From: an uncultured Alistipes sp.
GTDB lineage: Bacteria; Bacteroidota; Bacteroidia; Bacteroidales; Rikenellaceae
Assembly: GCA_934754975.1 (NCBI GenBank)
Contig: CAKVKI010000175.1
Location: 1 to 5,672, forward strand
Direction of reading: 5' to 3'
Length of the DNA: 5,672 bases
Positions 1 to 5,672 of the stretch are shown piece by piece (position 1 is the first letter of the stretch; the number at the start of each line of letters is the position of its first letter). The translations under genes were made by a program, and so were the position numbers. A model generated the notes under the pieces. It made no database searches, was not told the DNA's origin, and worked only from the letters and a program-made list of their open reading frames with translations.

Positions 1-273
1 CTGATACTGCACAACATCCCCAACATTCAGGCTTCGTGGCTCACCGTAGGCAAAGCTACGGCGCAGGCGGCCCTGCACAGCGGGGCTAACGACATGGGGT
101 CGATCATGATCGAAGAGCGAGTCGTGTCGTCGGCCGGAGCCGACAACCGTTTCGACGCCGAAGGTATTCAGACCGCCATCCGCGAAGCGGGCTTTACCCC
201 GCGCCTGCGGGACCAGCTCTACCGGATGCGGGAATATGCGCCGCAAACCGAGGCGCCTGCGACACAGCGTTAA
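1..273 (+). CDS. mqnC: Cyclic dehypoxanthinyl futalosine synthase MqnC, C-terminal part (5' end outside window)
   Basis: Reading from base 1 in frame 1 gives 90 uninterrupted codons ending at TAA (271-273). The translation contains NIQASWLTVG followed by GANDMGSIMIEERVVSSAGA, which matches the C-terminal conserved block of MqnC (GAND-GS-MIEE-VVSAAG in the family). MqnC is a radical SAM enzyme that cyclises dehypoxanthine futalosine to its cyclic form in the futalosine route to menaquinone, in the cytoplasm. The N-terminal CxxxCxxC cluster motif that would confirm this lies outside the window. The paralogue MqnE shares the fold, but its C-terminal block differs from this one. After the conserved core the protein ends in a short, probably variable tail (APQTEAPATQR). 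The gene converges on the minus-strand glycosidase cluster and appears functionally unrelated to it. Family assignment is from recognised motifs; no alignment was run. Confidence 0.85.
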   Translation: MILHNIPNIQASWLTVGKATAQAALHSGANDMGSIMIEERVVSSAGADNRFDAEGIQTAIREAGFTPRLRDQLYRMREYAPQTEAPATQR

Positions 274-365
274 GACGCCTAACGGCGCATCATGCCGGAG
301 TGTCCAAACCTGCCGCGGTGCAGAAAACACCATCGCAACGGCAGCAGTTGCATTCTTATACGGCC

Positions 366-387
366 ACGGCCGCAAAATAGCGGCCGT
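366..387. repeat. Perfect GC-rich inverted repeat (8-bp arms, 6-base loop)
   Basis: ACGGCCGC (366-373) is followed by AAAATA (374-379) and then GCGGCCGT (380-387), the exact reverse complement of the first arm. There is no T-run after the right arm on either strand, so it is not a canonical intrinsic terminator. It could stabilise the 3' end of the mqnC transcript or be a protein-binding palindrome. The structure is seen directly; the role is unknown. Confidence 0.6.
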
Positions 388-403
388 CTCCGGTATGTGC
401 GCG

Positions 404-552
404 CAGAATTTTAAGTCGCCGAAAAACGCGTCCCGTGTAATGCTCCCCTGCAAAGCGAATCTACGCCTACTAACGACGCGGCCACAGAATTGAGTCGCCG
501 TAAAACGAGTCCCGCCGTAACGCACGCCTGCAAAACGAGTCGCCGCAAAACG
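404..552. repeat. Degenerate tandem repeat, two copies of about 57 bases plus a partial third
   Basis: Copy 1 (404-461) and copy 2 (485-541) both begin CAGAATT, continue with AGTCGCCGnAAAACG and GTCCCG, and end in a CCTGCAAArCGArTC segment. They align along their whole length with scattered substitutions and small indels. The core AGTCGCCGnAAAACG occurs three times: 414-428, 493-507 and 538-552, the last being a partial third copy that overlaps the end of copy 2. Starts of the two full copies are 81 bases apart, with a non-repeated spacer of 23 bases. The array ends immediately before the terminator hairpin. I do not recognise the family. It may be a dispersed non-coding repeat or a decayed local duplication. 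Confidence 0.6.
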
Positions 553-566
553 TACACACTGCAAAG

Positions 567-598
567 AAAAAGGAGATGCCGAAAAGCATCTCCTTTTT
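567..598. terminator. Bidirectional intrinsic terminator between convergent genes
   Basis: A perfect 13-base inverted repeat AAAAAGGAGATGC (567-579) / GCATCTCCTTTTT (586-598) encloses the loop CGAAAA. The GGAGATGC/GCATCTCC stem is flanked by A-runs on the left and T-runs on the right, so it yields a stem followed by a U-tract in both directions. It lies about 290 bases downstream of mqnC and about 90 bases downstream of the stop codon of the convergent GH97 gene, so it can end both transcripts. Confidence 0.92.
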
Positions 599-686
599 CA
601 TAATCCACGTCTCCGGACACGGAGCCAAAGTCCCGCAGAACGCCATAGGGCCAAGCGCAGGAAAAGGGTTGAAAAATCCCGCCCCG

Positions 687-2630
687 CTATTCGATCACGG
701 CCGCCCAGCCGCCGTTGCGGACCATATCCACCTTCACGACGGTCGAAGCATCCACCTTACGCACCCGTTTCTTATAGTCCGTGGCCTGCAAATCGGCGTT
801 CACCCCATCCTCGAACGAAGTCATCGTAAAAGTACGGCCCGCAGGCAGGAAGTCGAGCGCGATTTCGGTCGTATAGGGCCGGTCGTTCGTAATGCCGCCG
901 ACGTACCACTTGTCGCCCTTGCGGCGCGCCACGACGACCTCCCGGCCGCATACGGCGCGCAGGACGCGCAGGCTGTCCCACGTAGTGGGAACCGAGGCGA
1001 GAAACTCCGTGCAGGGATGCTCGCGGCGGTAAAGCACCGGATTGTCGGCGAGCATCTGCAGCGGGCTTTCGAAAACCACATAGAGCGCCATCTGGTAGGC
1101 GCGCGTACCCGTCCCCATCGGATTGGCCCCCGTCGAACGGTTGTCCTCAGGCTGCGCCGAGAACATCGAACCGGGCGTGAAATCCATCGGTCCGACGGCA
1201 TTGCGGATAAAGGGCAGCCAGTTACTGTTCTCAGGCGTACAGCGGGCTCCCTGCTCCATGCCGAGTACGCCTTCGTAGGTGAGCAGGTTGGGATAGGTGC
1301 GGTAAAGCCCCTTGGGCGTATAGGAACCGTGCATATCGACGAAAAGGCGGTGCCGGGCGGCGCACTTCATCACCCGTTCGTAATAGCCGACCATCCACTG
1401 GTCGCTGCGGTCCATGAAGTCGATCTTCACACCGGGAATCCCCCACTCCTCGAGCGTCGCGAAGAGCCGGTCCATATCCTTCTCGACCGCAAGCCACGTC
1501 AGCCACAGCACGATCTGCACATTGCGTTCCCGGCCGTAAGCGATCAGCTCCGGCAGGTCGAGATCGGGATTGGTATGGAAGACATCGGTCGTCGAAGCCG
1601 ACCAACCCTCATCCATGATGATGTAGGGAATACCGTACTGGGCGGCGAAGTCGATGTAGTAACGGTAGGATTCGGTATTGCGCCCGGCCCGGAAATCGAC
1701 GCCCGTCAGGCGCATGCCGTTCCACCAGTCCCAGCTGACCAGCCCCGGTTTCACCCACTCCCAATCGGCGTCGGACGCAGGTTCGGCGAGCAGCCAGACC
1801 AGTTCGTTCTCGATCAGGGCGGCATCCTTTTCCGCAACGACCGCCACGCGCCACGGGAAGGTGCGCGTTCCTTGGGTGCGGGCGATATAGAGTTCTTCGG
1901 CGACAATTTCCAGATTGCGGTCGCCGGCCGGAGCGTATTCCTGCGGCACATGCGGAAACAGCGATTCGAAGCCGCCCGCGCCGTCGCCCCGGACGAACAT
2001 GCAGGGGTAGTCGCGCACGTCGGATTCGGCGAGCAGGACTTTTTTGCCCCCGGGCATGCCGACCAGCACGGGCAGGTAGCTCATACGGTCCGCCGAATCG
2101 TATTCCGCGGTCGCCACACGGGTATAAGGCTCCTCGTACATCGACCGGAAGCCGTCCACCCCGGAAAGCCACGCTTCGCTCCCGGCGGGGAATCCCAGCC
2201 GGCACTCCTCGCCCATGACCTCGACCCGGCCCGGAAGCGACGTCACGAAACGGTAGGCCGCGCCGTCGTCGAACAGCCGGAACTCCACGGCGTAATCGCC
2301 CGCGAAATTGAGCCGCACGGCGTTGTAGCGGTTACGCACCGAAGCGTTCTTGGTCGGATTGCGCCGTTCGAGCATCTCGTCGGCCGACGAGCGCTTCACG
2401 CTGCGCAGGCGGGGCTGTTCGCCCAGCGTCCTGTCGGCAAGCGTCAGCGACAGCGTACAGTTTTCCAATATCTTGTCCTCCCCCGACCAAAGGTCGTAGG
2501 TGATCCGGTCCGAGACATCGACCGCAAGGCGGAGATTTCCGCCGGGCGACGCGGCCTCGACGGTTTTGGCTTCGGCGGCGCCGGCCAGCGTCAGCGCACA
2601 CAACAGCGTAAAGAATCGTTTCATCATCAT
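687..2630 (-). CDS. GH97 family glycoside hydrolase, retaining type, probable alpha-galactosidase
   Basis: A 647-residue secreted enzyme with the usual GH97 build. It has a signal peptide (MMMKRFFTLLCALTLAGAAEA, probable cleavage after A21), an N-terminal beta-sandwich (about 25-290), a central (beta/alpha)8 barrel opening at GLVSWDWWNG (296-305) and a small C-terminal beta domain (about 550-647). Barrel landmarks are YIIMDEGW (336-343), GVKIDFMDR (400-408), the TYPNLLTYEGVLGMEQG segment (445-461) and GPMDFTPG (480-487). GH97 splits into inverting alpha-glucosidases (SusB type, glutamate bases) and retaining alpha-galactosidases with an aspartate nucleophile. Here D404 sits at the nucleophile position and E459 lies 55 residues on. 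This equals the spacing I recall for the characterised Bacteroides retaining enzyme (Asp415/Glu470). The segment VDMHGSYTPKG has Gly where SusB-type enzymes carry a catalytic Glu. Retaining chemistry is therefore favoured; galactose specificity is inference. Three consecutive ATGs make the exact start uncertain by two codons. It is the last gene of the cluster, 65 bases after GH125 and behind a terminator-like hairpin, and probably periplasmic. Confidence 0.92.
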   Translation of the reverse strand: MMMKRFFTLLCALTLAGAAEAKTVEAASPGGNLRLAVDVSDRITYDLWSGEDKILENCTLSLTLADRTLGEQPRLRSVKRSSADEMLERRNPTKNASVRNRYNAVRLNFAGDYAVEFRLFDDGAAYRFVTSLPGRVEVMGEECRLGFPAGSEAWLSGVDGFRSMYEEPYTRVATAEYDSADRMSYLPVLVGMPGGKKVLLAESDVRDYPCMFVRGDGAGGFESLFPHVPQEYAPAGDRNLEIVAEELYIARTQGTRTFPWRVAVVAEKDAALIENELVWLLAEPASDADWEWVKPGLVSWDWWNGMRLTGVDFRAGRNTESYRYYIDFAAQYGIPYIIMDEGWSASTTDVFHTNPDLDLPELIAYGRERNVQIVLWLTWLAVEKDMDRLFATLEEWGIPGVKIDFMDRSDQWMVGYYERVMKCAARHRLFVDMHGSYTPKGLYRTYPNLLTYEGVLGMEQGARCTPENSNWLPFIRNAVGPMDFTPGSMFSAQPEDNRSTGANPMGTGTRAYQMALYVVFESPLQMLADNPVLYRREHPCTEFLASVPTTWDSLRVLRAVCGREVVVARRKGDKWYVGGITNDRPYTTEIALDFLPAGRTFTMTSFEDGVNADLQATDYKKRVRKVDASTVVKVDMVRNGGWAAVIE

Positions 2631-2651
2631 TCGGGATTAGCAGAGCGTTGC

Positions 2652-2684
2652 AAAAAAGAGGGCCGCAGCCAGACCGCGACCCTC
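2652..2684 (-). terminator. Intrinsic terminator or attenuator in the GH125-GH97 gap
   Basis: On the minus strand GAGGGTCGC (2684-2676), a 9-base loop and GCGGCCCTC (2666-2658) form a 9-bp stem with one G-U wobble, followed directly by six T residues (2657-2652). It begins 11 bases after the GH125 stop codon and ends 21 bases before the first GH97 ATG. It therefore has the position and form of a Rho-independent terminator for the upstream genes. No clear Bacteroidetes-type promoter (TTTG / TAnnTTTG) is visible in the short stretch between it and GH97, so partial read-through is plausible. Confidence 0.8.
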
Positions 2685-2695
2685 CGGAAATCAAC

Positions 2696-4240
2696 CTATT
2701 TAACCTCTATCGAATTCAGCAGGTCGGTTTTGCCCTCGTTCACCAGCTTGAGAATCAGCTCGCCGAACAGCGTATTCTGCCATGCGAACCACGAGCGGGT
2801 GAAGTTCGCGGGATCGTTCACGTTGAACGACTCGTGCATGAAGCCCGTTCCGGCGTCGGTGGTCATCAGCATCTCGACGCAGCGTTTGATCTCGGCGTCG
2901 TCCTGCGACGTGAAAGCCTTCATCATAATGCTCATCGGCCAGGCCATGTCGTAACCGATATGCGGACCGCCGATGCCCTCGCCCGCCGTACCGCGGAAGA
3001 AGTAGGGATTCGACTCGCTCCATACGAAGCGGCGCGTATTGCGGTAGATCGGGTCGTTCACGTCCATATCGCCCAGGTAAGGCATCGCCAGCAGGCTCGG
3101 CACGTTGGCGTCGTCCATCAGGAAGCGGTTGCCGAAACCGTCCACCTCGAATGCGTAGATCGTGCCGAATTCGGGATGGTTGTAGGTCGCATATTTCTTG
3201 AGCGCGGTCTCGACCTCGGCGGCCAATGCAGTACACTCGGCGGCCAATGCGGGTTCATTGTTCACCTTGGTCAGAATCTCGGCGGCTTTGCGCAGCGAAG
3301 TCACGGCGAAGAAGTTCGAAGGTACGAGGAACAGGAACGTCGTGGCGTCGTCCGAAGGACGGAACACCGAAGCGATCAGCCCCACGGGATTCACCGGATT
3401 GCCCATGCCCATGTTGCAGACCGTGTCGAGCTGACGGTCGGTCACGCGCATGAAGGTATAGGGACCGACGCCCTCCTTGCGCTGCTGCTCGCGGAAAGTC
3501 TTCAGGATATTTTTAATGGCCGCCATCCAATGTTCGTCGAAAACCGAAGCGTCGCCCGTCGTCAGCCAGTACTGGTAAGCCAGTCGCAGCGGATAGCAGA
3601 GCGAGTCGATCTCCCACTTGCGCTCGTGAAGTTCGGGGCGCATCTGGGTCTGGTCGCTCATCCACTGGTGGTCGGGATTCGGATCGTAGGGATCGAGGAA
3701 GGCGTTGGCGTAGGGATCGAGTTCGATGCACTTGAACTGGCGGCGGATAACACCGGCCAGCATGCTGCGCAGGTGTTCGTCCTTATTGGCCAGCTGGAGA
3801 TAGGGCCACACCTGCGCACCCGAGTCGCGGAGCCACATGGCATGGATCGTATCGTCCTTGCCGTTGGCGTCCTTGCGGGCGCGGACCGTCGTGTCGAGCG
3901 TATTGGGGAAACAGTTCTCGAACATCCACGCCAGTTTGGCGTTGGTCAGCACGCCTTTGATGCGGGCGATCTCCTGTTCCACGGCTTCCGAGCGGAACAG
4001 GCGTTCGGCCTCGGCGGGACGGTTCGTCGCGGCATATGCAGCCGGAGTTTGCGCTTTGGTCTTTTTCCCGGGCTTGGCCATACGCGTGTTGTCGGCAGGC
4101 ATCGGAGCTGCGGCTTCGCGCGCAGCGGGCTGCGGGGCTTCGGCGGGAGCGGAGAGGCTCACCGTACGGGCCGAGACACCCTCTGCGGCGCACACCACGG
4201 CGGCCGCAAGGCAGATGTTACGGATTTTCTTCATTTTCAT
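2696..4240 (-). CDS. GH125 exo-alpha-1,6-mannosidase
   Basis: A 514-residue secreted enzyme of family GH125, which removes non-reducing-end alpha-1,6-linked mannose by inversion. Residues 1-24 form a signal peptide with a probable signal peptidase I site (GVSA before RT). An Ala/Pro-rich linker follows (about 27-75), then the (alpha/alpha)6 catalytic domain to the C-terminus. Family landmarks in order are HAMWLRDSGAQVWPY (133-147), DPYANAF (175-181), ERKWEIDSLCYP (206-217), FRPSDDA (293-299), YAFEVDGFGNRFLMDDAN (362-379), GIGGPH (422-427), TGFMHESFN (465-473) and SWFAWQNTLFGEL (483-495). By spacing with characterised clostridial and streptococcal members (an acid Asp and a base Glu about 173-175 apart, from memory), the acid is probably D297 or D298 and the base E470. 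Start: ATG at 4240 with a second in-frame ATG two codons later; the upstream sequence is CAACAAA with no Shine-Dalgarno motif. The gene lies 28 bases after GH76 with no terminator between, so the two are probably co-transcribed. The product is most likely periplasmic. Confidence 0.94.
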   Translation of the reverse strand: MKMKKIRNICLAAAVVCAAEGVSARTVSLSAPAEAPQPAAREAAAPMPADNTRMAKPGKKTKAQTPAAYAATNRPAEAERLFRSEAVEQEIARIKGVLTNAKLAWMFENCFPNTLDTTVRARKDANGKDDTIHAMWLRDSGAQVWPYLQLANKDEHLRSMLAGVIRRQFKCIELDPYANAFLDPYDPNPDHQWMSDQTQMRPELHERKWEIDSLCYPLRLAYQYWLTTGDASVFDEHWMAAIKNILKTFREQQRKEGVGPYTFMRVTDRQLDTVCNMGMGNPVNPVGLIASVFRPSDDATTFLFLVPSNFFAVTSLRKAAEILTKVNNEPALAAECTALAAEVETALKKYATYNHPEFGTIYAFEVDGFGNRFLMDDANVPSLLAMPYLGDMDVNDPIYRNTRRFVWSESNPYFFRGTAGEGIGGPHIGYDMAWPMSIMMKAFTSQDDAEIKRCVEMLMTTDAGTGFMHESFNVNDPANFTRSWFAWQNTLFGELILKLVNEGKTDLLNSIEVK

Positions 4241-4268
4241 TTTGTTGCAATGTGTAAGTTGAGTATGG

Positions 4269-5459
4269 TTATTTTGTTTGGTCCAGTTTCACGCCGCTCA
4301 TGCGTCCGTACATTTCGGCCATGGCGCCCTGCGTCAGCAGCCATTTCTCGGACTGCTTGTCCGTTCCCGTAAAGTCGGTCTCGAACAGCCCCTGCGCATC
4401 GCGGGCATGGTCCCACGCATAGTCGAGACTGCGCTGTACGTCGCCGAGGTAAGCCGCATTGCCGTCGATAGCGTAAAGTTCGGCCAGTCCGCGCACCATC
4501 ACCGCCGAGAACCACACGTTGCCCTTGTTGATGATGCGGAAAGTCTCGCCGCCTTCGGGCGTAAACTCCCCGAAGAAGCGGTCGTAGCAGGCCGCCGCCG
4601 TACGCTGGGCGTCTTTCAGGTAGCTTTCGTCGCCCGTCGCCTTGCAGAGCAGCGCCCCGGCCTGCACCATCTGTCCGCTGTTGTAGGCGAACTTCGCGCG
4701 GCCGATATTGCCGTCGAGACCGATGTTGTCGAAATAGAGGCCGTCTTCGGGATCGAGCAGGTGTTCCTTGGTCCAAGCGTAGAGCGCCCTACCCTGCGCG
4801 AGATAACGTTCGTCGCCCGTGGCGGCGTAGAGTTTCAGCGCGTAGACCGTACCGGGAGCGTTCGAGCAGGTATTCTTCGAATGTTTCTGCTGTTCGCACC
4901 AGTAGATGCCGCCGCCCAGCACGTCGTCCGTGCCGCTCTCGATGAATTTCCAGATCATCTCGGCTTCGGCGAGGTACTTTTTGTCGCCCGTGGCTTCGTA
5001 GATATCGCAGAAGTCGATGCCCAGCCAGACGTTGTCGTCGTAAAAGCGGTCCGAAGCGGGAGCCGTATTGATATAGGAGGCGTAAGCCGCGGGCATGCGC
5101 GTCGTGTCGAGGTATTCGGCCAGCCCCGGCAGTACGCGCCCGTCGAGTACGCTGCGGTACGACGCATCGGCTTCGAGGATCGTATTCACGGCCGAGAGGG
5201 TTCCCGAGAAGGGCCAGAGGTAGGAATAGGGATTGGGACGCGCCTGATCCGCCGAAGCGAGGTAGCTCGCCGTATAATCCGTATTGAAAGGATAGTTCTC
5301 GCGCAGCAGGCGGTTTTCGGCCACGCCGTAATGCGCGTATATCGAATCGAGCGTCGCACGGGCGCGGTCGAGATTGCGGGCGTCGCACGCCGCGCCGCCG
5401 TTGTTGCAGCAGGCCGCGAAAGCAGATGCGGCAAAAGCCATAATAAGCAGTTTCTTCAT
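4269..5459 (-). CDS. GH76 endo-alpha-1,6-mannanase, lipoprotein
   Basis: A 396-residue protein of family GH76, which cleaves alpha-1,6-mannan backbones internally with retention in an (alpha/alpha)6 barrel. The N-terminus MKKLLIMAFAASAFAAC is a signal peptide with a lipobox-like FAAC, so C17 is probably lipidated and the protein membrane-anchored. The adjacent catalytic aspartates typical of GH76 are seen as FYDDNVWLGIDF (139-150, D141 and D142). Other family landmarks are YLWPFSG (80-86), GGGIYWCEQQKHSKNTCSNAPG (182-203), DGLYFDN (239-245), YNSGQMVQAGALL (259-271) and NVWFSAVMVRGL (314-325). Length fits a single-domain GH76. The mature N-terminus (CCNNGGAACDA) lacks the acidic cluster that marks surface export of lipoproteins in studied Bacteroidetes, so periplasmic-facing attachment is possible. 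It starts 10 bases after the stop of the SGNH gene and ends 28 bases before GH125, which indicates an operon. It would supply alpha-1,6-manno-oligosaccharides to GH125. Confidence 0.93.
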   Translation of the reverse strand: MKKLLIMAFAASAFAACCNNGGAACDARNLDRARATLDSIYAHYGVAENRLLRENYPFNTDYTASYLASADQARPNPYSYLWPFSGTLSAVNTILEADASYRSVLDGRVLPGLAEYLDTTRMPAAYASYINTAPASDRFYDDNVWLGIDFCDIYEATGDKKYLAEAEMIWKFIESGTDDVLGGGIYWCEQQKHSKNTCSNAPGTVYALKLYAATGDERYLAQGRALYAWTKEHLLDPEDGLYFDNIGLDGNIGRAKFAYNSGQMVQAGALLCKATGDESYLKDAQRTAAACYDRFFGEFTPEGGETFRIINKGNVWFSAVMVRGLAELYAIDGNAAYLGDVQRSLDYAWDHARDAQGLFETDFTGTDKQSEKWLLTQGAMAEMYGRMSGVKLDQTK

Positions 5460-5469
5460 CGTTTATCGG

Positions 5470-5672
5470 TTATTTCGTGGGATACAAAGTGGTGTAGCGG
5501 ACTTTCCGGACGCCGAGCGCCCGGTCGATTCCTTCGACGACCAGCGGTTCCATCCGCGTATAGCCGTAAAGGGTCGGATGACAGCCGTCGCCCGAAAACT
5601 CTTCGGACAATCCGCCGCTGCCGTCGTCGAACGCTCCGTAATAATTTACATAGGGAATCTCCTGCTCCGCAG
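5470..5672 (-). CDS. SGNH/GDSL-type hydrolase, C-terminal fragment (start outside window)
   Basis: The minus strand from the right edge reads 66 codons to a TAA at 5472-5470. The translation contains EEFSGDGCHPTLYGYTRMEPL, the C-terminal block of SGNH/GDSL hydrolases. In this family the block D-x-x-H-P...GY..M carries the Asp and His of the Ser-Asp-His triad. Here those residues are the D and H of DGCHP. The catalytic Ser block (GDS) and the Gly and Asn blocks are outside the window, so activity cannot be judged. Family members hydrolyse esters, such as acetyl groups on polysaccharides, or lipids. The gene stops 10 bases before the GH76 ATG and therefore probably heads or continues the same operon; deacylation of the target glycan is inference. 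The frame was translated by hand because only the last third or quarter of the protein is present. Confidence 0.82.
   Translation of the reverse strand, partial: AEQEIPYVNYYGAFDDGSGGLSEEFSGDGCHPTLYGYTRMEPLVVEGIDRALGVRKVRYTTLYPTK

Larger units (their letters stand above)
274..566. other. Intergenic region without a convincing gene, between mqnC and the convergent terminator
   Basis: About 290 bases lie between the mqnC stop and the terminator stem. A plus-strand open frame at 236-493 starts inside mqnC and runs on in another frame. Its translation is rich in Arg, Lys and Cys and resembles no family I know. A minus-strand frame at 411-620 runs through the terminator hairpin. Neither looks like a real gene. 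What the region does hold is a GC-rich hairpin (366-387) and a degenerate repeat (404-552), listed separately. It would be transcribed as a long 3' untranslated region of mqnC if the strong terminator at 567-598 is the one used. Confidence 0.6.

Noticed and set aside
236..493. 85-codon plus-strand open frame after mqnC
   Set aside because: It starts within mqnC in another frame and runs through non-coding repeats. The composition is Arg/Lys/Cys-rich with no homology I recognise.
404..552. CRISPR array
   Set aside because: There are only two full imperfect copies plus a partial one, with many mismatches between copies, unequal spacing and no cas genes nearby.
411..620. 69-codon minus-strand open frame
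   Set aside because: It passes through the bidirectional terminator stem and the degenerate repeats, and no family resemblance or start signal supports it.
611..624. Short hairpin CTCCG-GACA-CGGAG downstream of GH97
   Set aside because: It is a five-base stem with no U-tract, next to a far stronger terminator, and is likely chance.
576..2954. 792-codon plus-strand open frame covering GH97
   Set aside because: It is codon-aligned antisense to GH97. A stop in that frame needs a sense TTA, CTA or TCA codon, all rare in this GC-rich gene. Its translation is His/Arg/Val-rich with no family resemblance, and it starts inside the terminator hairpin.
4241..4268. Promoter or terminator between GH76 and GH125
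   Set aside because: The 28 bases contain no stem-loop and no TTTG / TAnnTTTG promoter pattern on the minus strand; they are best read as an intra-operon spacer.
2648..4372. 574-codon plus-strand open frame covering GH125
   Set aside because: This is the same codon-aligned antisense effect over a gene with clear GH125 motifs; the antisense translation shows no recognisable domain.

Overview
The window looks like chromosomal DNA from a GC-rich member of the Bacteroidales. An Alistipes-like or other Rikenellaceae genome is the best guess. This rests on the carbohydrate-active enzyme families present, the secretion signals, start codons preceded by A-rich rather than Shine-Dalgarno sequence, and the tail of a futalosine-pathway menaquinone gene in a GC-rich background. 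The genus assignment is inference.

Layout. The left edge holds the last 90 codons of a plus-strand gene recognisable as mqnC (menaquinone biosynthesis, futalosine route). After its stop codon comes about 290 bases without a convincing gene. That stretch carries a GC-rich perfect hairpin, a degenerate repeat of about 57 bases in two copies plus a partial third copy, and a strong symmetrical terminator hairpin at 567-598. The terminator separates mqnC from a convergent minus-strand gene cluster.

The rest of the window is that minus-strand cluster. In transcription order (right to left) it contains the C-terminus of an SGNH/GDSL-type hydrolase (5672-5470, cut by the window), a GH76 endo-alpha-1,6-mannanase lipoprotein (5459-4269), a GH125 exo-alpha-1,6-mannosidase (4240-2696), and a GH97 enzyme of the retaining, alpha-galactosidase-like subgroup (2630-687). 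Gaps are 10, 28 and 65 bases. The 65-base gap holds a hairpin with a U-tract that looks like an intrinsic terminator, so the GH97 gene may be expressed at a different level from the others.

Working together. GH76 would cut internally in an alpha-1,6-mannan backbone, GH125 would trim alpha-1,6-linked mannose from the ends, GH97 would remove alpha-linked galactose (or a similar cap), and the SGNH enzyme could remove an ester substituent. This suggests part of a polysaccharide utilisation locus for a decorated alpha-mannan, for example fungal or yeast cell-wall (galacto)mannan. SusC/SusD-like genes and a regulator are not in the window. No mobile element, CRISPR array, tRNA or rRNA was seen. The very long plus-strand open frames lying over GH97 and GH125 are explained as codon-aligned antisense shadows.
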